From NCBI GenBank assembly GCA_035264885.1, contig DATFPK010000019.1, forward strand, positions 3,609 through 67,608: a DNA stretch of 64,000 nt, in the 5' to 3' direction. The stretch is from DATFPK01 sp035264885 (GTDB taxonomy: Bacteria > Actinomycetota > Thermoleophilia > Solirubrobacterales > 70-9). This document shows positions 1-9,061 of the stretch, piece by piece; the first letter of the stretch is position 1; each line of letters begins with the position of its first letter. Both the position numbers and the translations under genes were made by a program. The notes under the pieces were generated by a model that saw only the letters and a program-made list of their open reading frames with translations, did not search any database and had not been told where the DNA came from.

Positions 1-807
1 GTGCGGCCCGCGCCCGCCGCGCGCCGCTACGAGGGCTGGTTCGCCGACAGCTTCGAGGCCGGCGCCGAGATCGTCAGGGCGATGGCGCAGGAGGGGACGC
101 TGCCGGACGTCGTCCGGGTCTCCGACGAGGAGGAGACGCGGGTCTCGATGGCGCTTTCGGGGCCCGGCGGGACCGCGGGGCGGCTGTTCGACTCCTACCT
201 CGGGCTACGGGGCAAGCGGGACGGCTGCGTCGTGATCATCGGCGTCGAGGACGACCGCGAGGCAGCGGCCCGCCGCCGCGCCCTGGCGGTGCGCAAGCTC
301 AGAGCCGGCGGCGCCGCCTACGTCGGCCGCGCCGCGGGCAGGTCGTGGGCCAGCGGCCGCTACCACGGCCCCTATCTGCGCGACGCGCTTCTCGACCAGG
401 GGGCGATGGTCGAGACGCTGGAGACGTCCCACACGTGGTCGGGCCTGCGCCGCCTCTACGAGGGTGTTCGGGATGCGATTCGCGGCGCTCTTGACCGCCA
501 GGGCACGCCCGGGCTCGTCTTCTGCCACCTCTCGCATGCCTACCCCGACGGCGCCTCCCTGTATTTCACCTTCATCGCCCGCCGGCGGCCCGGCGACGAG
601 CTGGGCCAATGGGCCGCGGTCAAGGGGGCGGCGTCGGAGGCGATCGTCGGCGCCGGCGGCACGATCACCCACCACCACGCGATCGGCCGCGACCACCTGC
701 CCTACATGGAGTCCGAGGTCGGCCCCCTCGGCCTCGGCGCCCTGCAGGCGGTCAAGGACCGCCTCGACCCCGCCGGGATCATGAACCCAGGCAAGCTCCT
801 GCCCTGA
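1..807 (+). CDS. FAD-linked oxidase C-terminal part, alkyl-DHAP synthase-like (5' truncated by window edge)
   Basis: The window opens inside this gene, so the FAD-binding half is not visible and the first GTG is probably an internal Val codon. The 268 visible residues look like an FAD-linked oxidase C-terminal domain. YHGPYLRD (about 121-128), a His triplet at 224-226 followed by AIGRDH, and the ending DPAGIMNPGKLLP are arranged as in alkyldihydroxyacetonephosphate synthases and related flavoenzymes, where the His cluster lies beside the flavin. Family knowledge suggests an ether-lipid-type synthase. A GlcD-like 2-hydroxyacid dehydrogenase is the main alternative and cannot be excluded without the N-terminal half. 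Confidence 0.8.
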   Translation: MRPAPAARRYEGWFADSFEAGAEIVRAMAQEGTLPDVVRVSDEEETRVSMALSGPGGTAGRLFDSYLGLRGKRDGCVVIIGVEDDREAAARRRALAVRKLRAGGAAYVGRAAGRSWASGRYHGPYLRDALLDQGAMVETLETSHTWSGLRRLYEGVRDAIRGALDRQGTPGLVFCHLSHAYPDGASLYFTFIARRRPGDELGQWAAVKGAASEAIVGAGGTITHHHAIGRDHLPYMESEVGPLGLGALQAVKDRLDPAGIMNPGKLLP

Positions 808-889
808 GCGGACGAATTTTTCCTCGCCATGCAGGGAAAAACTGCCCAGTCGCCGAGATGGGTTGCGGCGGACTCGGGCCGGCCGCGGC

Positions 890-1960
890 CTAACCGCCGG
901 AGCCACCACCTCCGCCTCCGCCCGAGCCGCTGGTCGGCACGCCTGGGCCCTGGATCCGGCCGCGCAGGACGCTCTCTCCCACATAGGGCGGCGGCGCCTG
1001 CTGGCGCTGCGCCCTCTTAAGGGCCTGCTGCAGCTCGGCTACATCGGTCAGCGAGATGTCGATCGAGTTGAAGCGTCCCTGCGAGAGCACCGCCAGCACC
1101 TGCGCCGGGATCGGCGCGAGTCCGCGCAACGTGCCCTCGTCGCCGACCTTCTCGAACGAGAGCGGGAAGGCGTTGTCATCGGACCCGTAGAGCCAGATCA
1201 CGTAGTTGTCGCCCTCCGGCGACGGCGCGAGGCCGCTGGCGTTGATCTGCAGGTACGGCTTGTTCCGGAGCTGGCCGAACTCGGCCCCGCCGGTGGCGTC
1301 GGTGCCGTTCTGCGGCTCGAGGACCGCGAACGTCGCATTCGGCTCCGTACCGGCCACCCCGGTGGACCCGGTCGCCCCGGTCGCGCCGCCGTTCGAGGCG
1401 GTCGTCTCGTCGGTCGCTCCGCCGTCGTCCCCGTCGCCGCCGAACACGCCGGCCGCGATCAGGACGATCGCAAGGACGACCAGGCCGCCGCCGACCAGCG
1501 CGGCGAGGATCCGGCGCTGCCGGCCGTCGAGCCGCTTCAGGCCGTCCAGCGGGTTGCGCGAGGCCGACGTGCGACGCGGTGCGCCGGCCGGCGCAGCCGC
1601 GGGCTCCGATGCCCGGCTTCGCCGTCCGGCCCGCTCGCCCGGCAGATCCGGCAGGTCGGCGGACGGCGCGAGCAGGCGAAGCTGTCCGATCAGCTTCCCC
1701 GCGAGGTCGCGGGCGTCGGCATTCTCGGCGAGGTGGCGGGCCGCGTCGGCCCGCCCGATCGGGTCGCTCTGGCCGAGGAGGTAGTCGGTCAGGCCGACCT
1801 CGGCGTCGGGATCGCGGCCGCCCATCTCGGTGAGCGCCGCCCGAGCCCGCGCCCGCACGTCGTCGACCCCCAGCCCCAGCAGGGAGGCGATGTCGTCGTA
1901 GCTCTGGTCACGCTCCAGCAGCAGCTGGAGCATCGCCCTCTGATCGTCGGTCAGGGCCAC
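890..1960 (-). CDS. Membrane protein with cytoplasmic sigma-region-4-like helix-turn-helix and extracytoplasmic C-terminal domain
   Basis: The 356-residue protein starts at GTG 1960, where the reading begins VALTDDQRAM; the frame stays open further upstream but is low-complexity and overlaps the divergent gene. Residues 3-46 read as a helix-turn-helix of the sigma-70 region 4 type (YDDIASLLGLGVDDVRARAR). A basic linker follows, then one membrane segment at about 151-173. The outer part (174-356) begins with an Asp/Gly/Thr-rich linker, continues with a beta-rich domain resembling the outer part of RskA-type anti-sigma proteins, and ends in a Gly/Ser-rich tail. I infer a membrane-anchored regulator. 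No named family is certain, and no sigma factor gene is adjacent. Confidence 0.65.
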   Translation of the reverse strand: MALTDDQRAMLQLLLERDQSYDDIASLLGLGVDDVRARARAALTEMGGRDPDAEVGLTDYLLGQSDPIGRADAARHLAENADARDLAGKLIGQLRLLAPSADLPDLPGERAGRRSRASEPAAAPAGAPRRTSASRNPLDGLKRLDGRQRRILAALVGGGLVVLAIVLIAAGVFGGDGDDGGATDETTASNGGATGATGSTGVAGTEPNATFAVLEPQNGTDATGGAEFGQLRNKPYLQINASGLAPSPEGDNYVIWLYGSDDNAFPLSFEKVGDEGTLRGLAPIPAQVLAVLSQGRFNSIDISLTDVAELQQALKRAQRQQAPPPYVGESVLRGRIQGPGVPTSGSGGGGGGGSGG

Positions 1961-2027
1961 GCGCGGAAGCCTACGCGGTGCCCACCACCTGCGCGGGGGG
2001 TCCGCGCCCGCGGTTAGGTTCCTGCCC

Positions 2028-3497
2028 GTGGCAGTCCGGATCCGCCGATCGGCCGCTCGGCATGCCGACCGTGCCCTGGCGGGCCTGGCGCTGGCCGCGA
2101 TCGCCTGCGCCGCGCTGCTCGCGATCGGCCAGGACCGGCTCGGGCTCGGCGAGGGCGAGGCGGCGCGGACTCTGACCGCGCGGGTGACGGGTCCCATGCC
2201 CGTGGAGTCCGGGCCGTTTCGCGTGTCGCTGGACGTCATCACGGCCGGCCTCGAGGCCGACCCGGCGGTGGAGGAGGCTCGCCCGGTGCCCGGCCCGCCG
2301 GGCTCGCGGCGAGCGACGGTGCTAATCCGCCTGAACGGTGAGGGCTCGGCCGGAGCCGCGGTTGACCGGCTCCGTGCCGGGATCGACCCCGGGAACCTGA
2401 AGATCACCTACCGTGGCCCGGCGGTCGAGCTCGAGAACGCGCGCGATGCGACCCTGTCCGATCTCCTCCTGCTGCTCGTCGCCGCGCCGCTGGTGGCGCT
2501 GCTCGGCGCCTGGGTCCTCGGTCCCGGCCGGGCGCTCGCGGGTCTGATCGCAGCCGGGGCGACGGCGTTCGGCGCGGGAGCCCTCTGCCTGGCGGCCTCG
2601 CTGTTCGCCGACCTCTCGGCGCTGGCCCTGGCGGGCGCGGCCTGCGGCGGGCTGTGTGCGGTCCACCGCTTCGCCGCCGACCCCGGGCTGGAGAGCGAAG
2701 GACCTCCGGCGGCGCCGGCGGTTGCGGCCGCAGGGGTGCTCGCGGCGCCGGCGTTGACCGGGGTCCCGCACCTGGAATCGTTTGCGCTCGGCGGCGCCCT
2801 CGCGGCGCTCCTGGCCCTGCCGTCGGTGGCGCTCGCCGCTCCGGCCGCCGCCCGGCGATGGGACGGCGAGCCGGGGGCGGCGCTGACCCGGGTGCAGGCC
2901 CGCGTCGCGGGCCTGCTCGCCTGGCAACCGCCGATCGCCCTGCTGGTGGCCGGACTCGCGCTCGCGACGCTGGCGTTGATCACGCTCCCGGTGAGCGGGC
3001 TCGACACCGCGGCGCTGGTGGCGGGGACGCCCGAGCCGGAGCGCATCCTCGTGGCTATCGGAGCAGCGGTGGCGGCGGTGGTCATGGCCGGCCTGCTCGT
3101 CGGCCGCCGGGCCGGCGCCGGCGCGGCGCTGACCGCGATCCCGGCGCCGGCAGCGGCGTCGGGCGTGGCCGCCGTCGGGTTCGAGCCGGTCTCCACCGCG
3201 GCTTTCGTGGCTGCGCTCGCCACGGTCGGGGCCGCCGCGGCCCTAGCCGCGACCGAGGAATCGTTCCCCGCCAACGCGGCAACCGAGCTGACCGGCGCCC
3301 TGCTCGCCGGCGCCCTCGCGCTGTCCGGCGAGTCGTTCCTGCAGCAGTTCGGCGCCGCCACCGCCGCCGGGCTGCTCGCAGACCTGCTCCTCGTCCGCCT
3401 GCTCCTCGTGCCGGCCGCGCGAGTCGGCGGGGCGGGTAGGGTCCGCGTCCGATGGCCGAGACAGCGCCGAGCAGAGACGAGTTCGAGCGGCAAGTAG
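2028..3497 (+). CDS. Polytopic membrane protein, degenerate MMPL/RND-like
   Basis: The 489-residue protein has an N-terminal membrane helix (about 17-35), an outer loop (about 45-135) and roughly ten further hydrophobic segments. The outer loop with DVITAGLEADPAVEEARPV and the final segment (GLLADLLLVRLLLVPA) resemble the porter loop and last helices of MMPL transporters. The length is about two thirds of a standard MMPL, and the charged intramembrane residues expected for proton coupling are not evident, so transport activity is doubtful. It diverges from the HTH/membrane gene with 67 bp between starts. Its 3' end overlaps the thioesterase gene by 46 nt, which suggests co-transcription. Confidence 0.6.
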   Translation: MAVRIRRSAARHADRALAGLALAAIACAALLAIGQDRLGLGEGEAARTLTARVTGPMPVESGPFRVSLDVITAGLEADPAVEEARPVPGPPGSRRATVLIRLNGEGSAGAAVDRLRAGIDPGNLKITYRGPAVELENARDATLSDLLLLLVAAPLVALLGAWVLGPGRALAGLIAAGATAFGAGALCLAASLFADLSALALAGAACGGLCAVHRFAADPGLESEGPPAAPAVAAAGVLAAPALTGVPHLESFALGGALAALLALPSVALAAPAAARRWDGEPGAALTRVQARVAGLLAWQPPIALLVAGLALATLALITLPVSGLDTAALVAGTPEPERILVAIGAAVAAVVMAGLLVGRRAGAGAALTAIPAPAAASGVAAVGFEPVSTAAFVAALATVGAAAALAATEESFPANAATELTGALLAGALALSGESFLQQFGAATAAGLLADLLLVRLLLVPAARVGGAGRVRVRWPRQRRAETSSSGK

Positions 3498-3877
3498 GCC
3501 CTTCCCGGTTCGACGAGCTGCTGGAGACGGAGTGGGTCTCCGACGAGCCCGGTGAGGCGCGCGTTCGGGTCGACGTCCGCGACGACCTGCGCCAGCCGTT
3601 CGGCCTCGTCCACGGCGGAGTCCTCTCCTCGCTGGTCGAGAGCGTCTGCTCACGAGCGACCGCGCGGGCGGTGCACGCCGACGGCAAGGCGGCGATGGGG
3701 CAGTCGATCACCGTCAGCTTCCTGCGCCCCGTGAGGGACGGCCGGATCGAGGTAACCGCGCGTGCTCGGCACCGGGGCTCGACGACCTGGATCTGGCAGG
3801 CCGAGGTCGCGGACGCCGAGGGGCGCCTCTGCGCGCTGGCGCAGATGACTATGGCCGTTCGGTCGCTCCGGGCCTGA
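3452..3877 (+). CDS. PaaI-family hotdog-fold thioesterase
   Basis: This 141-residue single-domain hotdog protein probably hydrolyses an acyl-CoA or aryl-CoA thioester in the cytoplasm. The diagnostic HGG motif lies at residues 54-56 (FGLVHGGVLSSLVE), with the long hotdog helix after it. The later strands (MGQSITVSFLRPVRDGRIEVTAR) also fit the PaaI/YdiI group. The length matches the usual 130-145 residues. It begins inside the end of the MMPL-like gene in another frame. The substrate cannot be read from sequence: menaquinone-pathway DHNA-CoA and phenylacetyl-CoA thioesterases share this fold. Confidence 0.85.
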   Translation: MAETAPSRDEFERQVGPSRFDELLETEWVSDEPGEARVRVDVRDDLRQPFGLVHGGVLSSLVESVCSRATARAVHADGKAAMGQSITVSFLRPVRDGRIEVTARARHRGSTTWIWQAEVADAEGRLCALAQMTMAVRSLRA

Positions 3878-3927
3878 AGCGGGCCCCCTAGCGGCCTAAA
3901 CGGGTGCGCTGCGGGTACGGGAGCGGT

Positions 3928-3997
3928 GCGGCCGGCCCTGCTACGCGCTTCGGGCCCTTTGAACTGGGATAGGGCACGGATGCCCGGGGCCGGCCGC
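3928..3997. terminator. Long inverted repeat between convergent genes
   Basis: The 146 bp between the thioesterase and nadE stops contain a perfect 11-bp inverted repeat, GCGGCCGGCCC (3928-3938) with its complement at 3987-3997. A smaller GCCCT/AGGGC hairpin is nested between the arms. No T-run follows, so this is at most a weak bidirectional terminator. Nothing else is evident in this gap. Confidence 0.35.
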
Positions 3998-4023
3998 TCT
4001 TCCTCTGCGGGCGGCGACCCGTC

Positions 4024-5709
4024 TCAGCCGCGGAACCGGTTGGTGATCGGGAAGCGCCGGTCGCGGCCGAAGGCTTTCGGCGTGATCCGGATGCCGGGCG
4101 GCGCCTGGCGCCGCTTGTACTCGGAGCGGTCGACCATGCGGATCACCGTGTCGACGACCTCGGCCGGCGCATCGCCGCTGATGATCTCGTCCCGGTCGCG
4201 GTCGCGCTCGACGTAGTCTTCGAGGATCCGGTCGAGGACCTCGTAGGGGGGCAGGGAGTCCGTGTCCAGCTGGCCGGGGCGGAGCTCGGCCGAAGGCGGC
4301 CGCTCGATGATCGAGCTCGGGATCACCTGGCGTCCGTTCCGCTCGTTGCGCCGCCGCGCCAGCCGGTAGACGAGTGTCTTCGGCACGTCCTTGATCACGG
4401 CGAAGCCGCCGGCCATGTCGCCGTAGAGCGTCGCGTAGCCGACCGACATCTCGCTCTTGTTGCCGGTGGTCAGGACGAGCCAGCCGCGCCGGTTCGACAG
4501 GGCCATCATCAGGTTGCCCCTGATCCTCGCCTGGATGTTCTCGGCCGCCAGGTCGGGCTCGCTCGGCCGGGCGGGGTCGCCGGGGAAGGAAAGGCCGCCT
4601 TCAGGTGCCGGTCCGATCGGCCCGTCGAGCGCCGCCGCGTAGCTGTCCATCATCGGCTCGATCGGGATCTCGAGCAGCTCGGCGCCGAGACCTTGCGCCA
4701 TGGCCCGCGCGTCCTGCTGGGTGTCCTCGCTGGAGTGGGGGGACGGCATCACCACCAGGCTCACCCGCTCGGGCCCGAGGGCATCAACGGCTATCGCGGC
4801 CACCAGCGCGGAATCGATCCCCCCGCTCAGGGCGACGCCGACGTGCCCGAAGCCGTTCTTGCCGGCGTAGTCGCGTAGCCCGAGGACCAGCGCGGCGTAG
4901 ACCGCGTCGAGCTCGGGGAGCGGATCGGCCAGGGGGCACGGCTCACCCGGGGGCAGCTCGCAGACCAGCAGCTCCTCCTCGAACTGCGCGGCGCGGGCGA
5001 CCACCTTCCCCGCGGCGTCGAGGACGAGGCTGTGGCCGTCGAATACGAGCTCGTCCTGCCCGCCGACCATGTTGCAGAAGGCGAAGGCGACGCAGTACCG
5101 ACGCGCCAGGCCGGCGAACATCTCCTCGCGCTCGCGCCCCTTGCCGCGGTGGTAGGGCGAGCCCGACGGGTTGGCGATCAGGCGGGCGCCTCGCTCGGCC
5201 TCGAGCGAGGCGGGCGGGCCCGCGGCCCAACAGTCCTCGCAGATCGTCAGCCCCACCGGGAGGCCGGCGACCTCGACCACCTGCTCCTCGGCGCCCGGCT
5301 CGAAGTAGCGCGCCTCGTCGAACACCGCGTAGTTCGGCAGCCTCTGCTTGCGGTACACGGCGCGGATCTCCCCATCCGCGAGGAGCGCGACGGAGTTGTG
5401 GACGGGCCTGCCGCCGTCACCCGGATCCTCGACGCGCTCGGCGAAGCCGACCAGGGCCGCGATGCCCTCGATCTCCTGCGCCAGCTCGCGCAGTGCCCGC
5501 TCGTTGGCCGCCACGAAGTGCGGTTTCAGGTACAGGTCCTCCGCCGGATAGCCAGGCAGGCAGAGCTCGGGGAAGATCGCCAGCGCCGCGCCGGCCGCCC
5601 GCGCGCGGCCGAGCCACTCGCGGACCTTCGCCGCGTTTCCGTCGATGTCGCCCACGGTGACGTTGATCTGCGCCAGCGCCAGCCTGAGGTTGCCCCCTGA
5701 TTGCTCCAT
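4024..5709 (-). CDS. nadE: Glutamine-dependent NAD+ synthetase
   Basis: The protein converts nicotinic acid adenine dinucleotide to NAD+ using ammonia released from glutamine. The start is ATG 5709, because homology begins at LRLALAQINVTVGDIDGN. The 561 residues comprise an N-terminal nitrilase-type amidase with its Glu-Lys-Cys triad at E48 (FPELCLPGY), K121 (YRKQRLPNY) and C157 (LTICEDCW). A C-terminal ATP-pyrophosphatase domain follows, with the P-loop SGGIDS at 295-300. The order and length are those of bacterial two-domain NadE. It is convergent with the thioesterase gene and divergent from the secreted protease gene. Confidence 0.95.
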   Translation of the reverse strand: MEQSGGNLRLALAQINVTVGDIDGNAAKVREWLGRARAAGAALAIFPELCLPGYPAEDLYLKPHFVAANERALRELAQEIEGIAALVGFAERVEDPGDGGRPVHNSVALLADGEIRAVYRKQRLPNYAVFDEARYFEPGAEEQVVEVAGLPVGLTICEDCWAAGPPASLEAERGARLIANPSGSPYHRGKGREREEMFAGLARRYCVAFAFCNMVGGQDELVFDGHSLVLDAAGKVVARAAQFEEELLVCELPPGEPCPLADPLPELDAVYAALVLGLRDYAGKNGFGHVGVALSGGIDSALVAAIAVDALGPERVSLVVMPSPHSSEDTQQDARAMAQGLGAELLEIPIEPMMDSYAAALDGPIGPAPEGGLSFPGDPARPSEPDLAAENIQARIRGNLMMALSNRRGWLVLTTGNKSEMSVGYATLYGDMAGGFAVIKDVPKTLVYRLARRRNERNGRQVIPSSIIERPPSAELRPGQLDTDSLPPYEVLDRILEDYVERDRDRDEIISGDAPAEVVDTVIRMVDRSEYKRRQAPPGIRITPKAFGRDRRFPITNRFRG

Positions 5710-5780
5710 GCGAGGAGTATTCCTGTCCGGGCCGCCGCAGTCCGGCGAGTAGCGATCCTGCGTCCAGATAGGCTGGCCGC

Positions 5781-7322
5781 GTGAGGGGACCCTGGACCAT
5801 GGCCGCGGCCGCGCTCGTCCTGGCCGCCGCTGCGGCCCCCGGCGCCGGGTCGGCCAGCGGCCGCGCTGCCGGCGGCGCGGTCGCCGCCACGGCGCGACCC
5901 GAACGGGCCACCGCAGCCCTCCGCCGTGCCGTGCGGGTGCGCGAGGGCGCCGCGCGGGGAGATCTGACCGTTGCCCTGATGCGCCTCGTCCGCGCCTACC
6001 CCGGCCTCGGGTCCGCCGGCCGCCGTCGCGCCCGGGCGCTTCTCGCCCGTCCCACGAACCACCCCGATCCGCAAGGGAATGCATGGCGAGTCCCCGAGGC
6101 CGGTCCGTCGCCCTCCTGCAGCCCGAACTTCTGCGTCCACTGGGTCGCCCGCGGCCGCGACGCGCCGCGGATGCGGGATGGCAACGGGAGGTTCGACGGC
6201 GACGGAGTCCCCGATTACGTCGAGAACGTCGTGGCGGTCGCGGAGCGGTCGTTCGCGGTCGAGAACGGCGCCCTGGGCTGGCGGGAACCGAAGTCCGACG
6301 ACCGCCTCGGCGGTCGCCGCGGCAAGACCGACGTCTACCTGGTCCAGCTCGGCGGCAGCCTGTTCGGGTACGCCGCCCCCGACCGCGGCCAGATCCGCCC
6401 GGGCGCCCGCAGCTTCAAGCGCTCCCTGTACTCCTATCTCGTCGTCGATGACGACTACCGGCGCTCCGAGTTCCCCGGGACGACCCCGATCAAGGCGCTC
6501 AAGGTGACCCTCGCCCACGAGTACAACCACGTACTCCAGTTCACCTATGACGTCTTCCAGGACGTCTGGTTCGCGGAGGCGACGGCCACGTGGGCCGAGG
6601 AACAGGTCTACGACGCGATCAACGACTATCGCCGCTACGTGCGCCGCTGGGTCAGCCGCACCGAGATCCCACTGACCGGCGGGGCGATCAAGATCTACGG
6701 GACGGCCGTCTGGAACCTCTGGCTCGAGCGCCGCTACGGCAAGGACCTGATCCGGCGCGCCTGGACCCGGGCGCAGCGGGTCAAGCCTGGCGGCTATTCG
6801 GTTCGCGCCTACGACAGGGTGATCCGCAGAGCCGGGAAGTCGACTTTCTCGCGCGACTTCGCGCGCTTCTCGCGCGACCTCGCCGAGTGGCGGATCGGGA
6901 GGGTCTTCCCGGAGGGGGGCAGCTACCGAAACGTCGAGCGGGTGGGCGGCCTGACCCCCGGCGGCCGCTCGCGCAGCGTGCGGCTCGACCACACGACCTT
7001 CGCGCTCCTGCGACTGCCCGCCTCCGGGCGCCGGCGGGTCCGGGTCAGGGCAACGGCGCCGCGGGGGATCACGGCGGCCCTCGCGATCGTCGGCCGCCGC
7101 GGCTCGGAGAGAAAGGGGCGGATCGTCTCACGGCTGACCTACCGGCAGGGCGGCGGCCGGATGCGGGTCGGGCTCGCCCGGCCGGGGCGGTTCCAGCGCC
7201 TCACCGCGGTCCTCGTGAACGCCGACGTCGGCCAGAACGGCTTCAGCCCCCGCATCTTCGACTGGCGCTACACCGGCGACAGCGCCGACTTCGAGCTGGC
7301 CGCCACCCACGCCCATGGCTGA
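5781..7322 (+). CDS. Secreted putative zinc metalloprotease (HEXXH)
   Basis: This 513-residue exported protein has a hydrophobic Ala-rich signal peptide at about 7-27. ATG 5799, with AGGGG 10 nt upstream, is an equally good start. The catalytic motif AHEYNHVLQF places His 246, Glu 247 and His 250, with a likely third ligand Glu 266 in WFAEATATWAEE. This gluzincin-like layout resembles putative metalloproteases of the MXAN_6640 type. A C-terminal beta-rich domain (about 380-513) resembles a pre-peptidase or carbohydrate-binding fold. Its stop overlaps the start of the phosphatase gene by 8 nt, so the two are likely translated together. The substrate is unknown. Confidence 0.75.
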   Translation: MRGPWTMAAAALVLAAAAAPGAGSASGRAAGGAVAATARPERATAALRRAVRVREGAARGDLTVALMRLVRAYPGLGSAGRRRARALLARPTNHPDPQGNAWRVPEAGPSPSCSPNFCVHWVARGRDAPRMRDGNGRFDGDGVPDYVENVVAVAERSFAVENGALGWREPKSDDRLGGRRGKTDVYLVQLGGSLFGYAAPDRGQIRPGARSFKRSLYSYLVVDDDYRRSEFPGTTPIKALKVTLAHEYNHVLQFTYDVFQDVWFAEATATWAEEQVYDAINDYRRYVRRWVSRTEIPLTGGAIKIYGTAVWNLWLERRYGKDLIRRAWTRAQRVKPGGYSVRAYDRVIRRAGKSTFSRDFARFSRDLAEWRIGRVFPEGGSYRNVERVGGLTPGGRSRSVRLDHTTFALLRLPASGRRRVRVRATAPRGITAALAIVGRRGSERKGRIVSRLTYRQGGGRMRVGLARPGRFQRLTAVLVNADVGQNGFSPRIFDWRYTGDSADFELAATHAHG

Positions 7323-8970
7323 GCTCGTGCTGGGTCCGATCCTGCGCTACGTCAGCGAGACCGAGGCCACGGTCTGGGTGGAGACCGACGTGGCGACCGA
7401 GGTCGAGGTGCTGGATGCCAGAGCGCCCACCTTCGAAGTCGAGGGCCACCACTATGCCCTGGTCTGCATCGAGGGCCTGGAGCCGGGTTCGGCCACCGAG
7501 TACGAGGTGAAGGTCGGGGGCGAGCGCCGCTGGCCCGAGGAGGACAGCGAGTTCCCGCCCAGCCGAATCCAGACGTTCGACCCGGACGGGGTGGTGCGGC
7601 TCGGCTTCGGATCCTGCCGCGTCTGCCTGCCGCTCGAGGAGCCCTACACCCTGACCAAGGACGCCGACGACCGCGGCCGCGAGTTCGACGCCCTGGACGT
7701 GCTGGCCAGCGAGATGGCCCGTGGCGTCCGGGAGAACTCGCCGCAGATCCTCTTCCTGCTCGGCGACCAGGTCTACGTCGACGAGGGGGCGCCGGAGACC
7801 CGCGAGTTCATCCGCTCGCGGCGCTCCGTGGATGAGCCGCCGGGCGCCGAGGTGCTCGACTTCGAGGAGTACACCCGCCTTTACCGCGAGTCGTGGGGCG
7901 AGCCGCACATCCGCTGGCTGCTCTCCACCGTCTCGACCTCGATGGTCTGGGACGACCACGACATGAGCGACGACTGGAACATCTCGCGCTCCTGGCACGA
8001 CGAGATGTGCGAGAAGGACTGGTGGCACACCCGGGTCTGCGCCGGCTTCATGTCCTACTGGCTCTACCAGCACGTCGGGAACCTGTCGCCACGCGAGCTC
8101 GAGGAGAACGACCTCTGGCAGGCGGTCAAGGACGGAGGCGACGCCTCGCGGGCGGTGCGGGACTTCGCCAGCCAGGCGGGCAAGACCGGCCACGGCATCC
8201 GCTGGACGTACTGCCGCGACCTGGGCCGGACGCGGGTGATCATGATGGACTCGCGGGCCGCCCGGATACTCGAGGAGGACCGCCGCTCGATGTTCGACGA
8301 CGAGGTGTGGGAGTGGATCGTCGAGCACTCGACCGGGGACTTCGACCACGTCGTCTTCGGGACGACGGTCCCCTGGCTGATGGCCGGCGCGATGCACCAC
8401 CTGGAGGCGTGGGACGAGCGGGTCGCCGCCGGCGCCTGGGGCTCGGTCGCAGAAGGCTGGGCCGAGAAGGCGCGCCGGGCGGTCGACTTCGACCATTGGC
8501 CCTGCTTCGGGGAGAGCTTCGGGAAGCTGCGCGACCTGATCGCCGAGATCGGAGCGGGGGAGAGGGCCGAGGGCGGGGCGGCGCCGGCGACGATCACGGT
8601 GATCTCCGGCGACGTCCACCACGCCTACCTGGCGGAGGTCGCCTATCCGCGCGACCGCGGCGTCCGCAGCGCGGTCCACCAGGCGGTCTGCTCGCCGTTC
8701 CGCAACCCGCTGGACAGCCACGAGCGCAACGCGATTCGGGCGATGATCACGCGGCCGGCCGAGCGGCTGGGACGGCTGCTCGCGAAGGCCGCGGGAGTGC
8801 CCGACGCGGGGATCCGCTGGCGGCTCTGCGAGGGCCCCTACTTCGACAACCAGGTCGCCTCGATGCGGATCGACGGGCGGCGGATGAACCTGCGGCTCGA
8901 CAAGACGGTCGGAGAGGGCCCCCACGAGGGCCGGCGCCTCGAGCGGGTCTTCGACCGGGCGGTCTACTGA
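7315..8970 (+). CDS. PhoD-like alkaline phosphatase/phosphodiesterase family protein
   Basis: The 551-residue protein has an N-terminal fibronectin-like region (1-90) and a metallophosphatase core. Metal-site motifs are GSCR at 99-102, LLGDQVYVDEG (D151), WDDHDMSDDW (213-216) and the late SGDVHHAYL (about residue 430). These match the PhoD superfamily, which hydrolyses phosphate mono- or diesters. No signal peptide or twin-arginine motif is visible at the chosen start, unlike secreted PhoD, so a cytoplasmic member of the family is possible. It overlaps the upstream protease gene by 8 nt. Confidence 0.85.
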   Translation: MAELVLGPILRYVSETEATVWVETDVATEVEVLDARAPTFEVEGHHYALVCIEGLEPGSATEYEVKVGGERRWPEEDSEFPPSRIQTFDPDGVVRLGFGSCRVCLPLEEPYTLTKDADDRGREFDALDVLASEMARGVRENSPQILFLLGDQVYVDEGAPETREFIRSRRSVDEPPGAEVLDFEEYTRLYRESWGEPHIRWLLSTVSTSMVWDDHDMSDDWNISRSWHDEMCEKDWWHTRVCAGFMSYWLYQHVGNLSPRELEENDLWQAVKDGGDASRAVRDFASQAGKTGHGIRWTYCRDLGRTRVIMMDSRAARILEEDRRSMFDDEVWEWIVEHSTGDFDHVVFGTTVPWLMAGAMHHLEAWDERVAAGAWGSVAEGWAEKARRAVDFDHWPCFGESFGKLRDLIAEIGAGERAEGGAAPATITVISGDVHHAYLAEVAYPRDRGVRSAVHQAVCSPFRNPLDSHERNAIRAMITRPAERLGRLLAKAAGVPDAGIRWRLCEGPYFDNQVASMRIDGRRMNLRLDKTVGEGPHEGRRLERVFDRAVY

Positions 8971-9061
8971 GCCGCTTCCCCCACCGAGACCTTCGCGATC
9001 AGCTTGTGGAGGCCCGCCGCCGCGTCGCCGGGGCCCGCCTCGCGAAGCTCGAGCGCCACCG

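Noticed and set aside
4605..5660. Long Arg/Pro-rich frame opposite nadE
   Set aside because: Shadow frame over a well-supported enzyme; no motif and an implausible composition.
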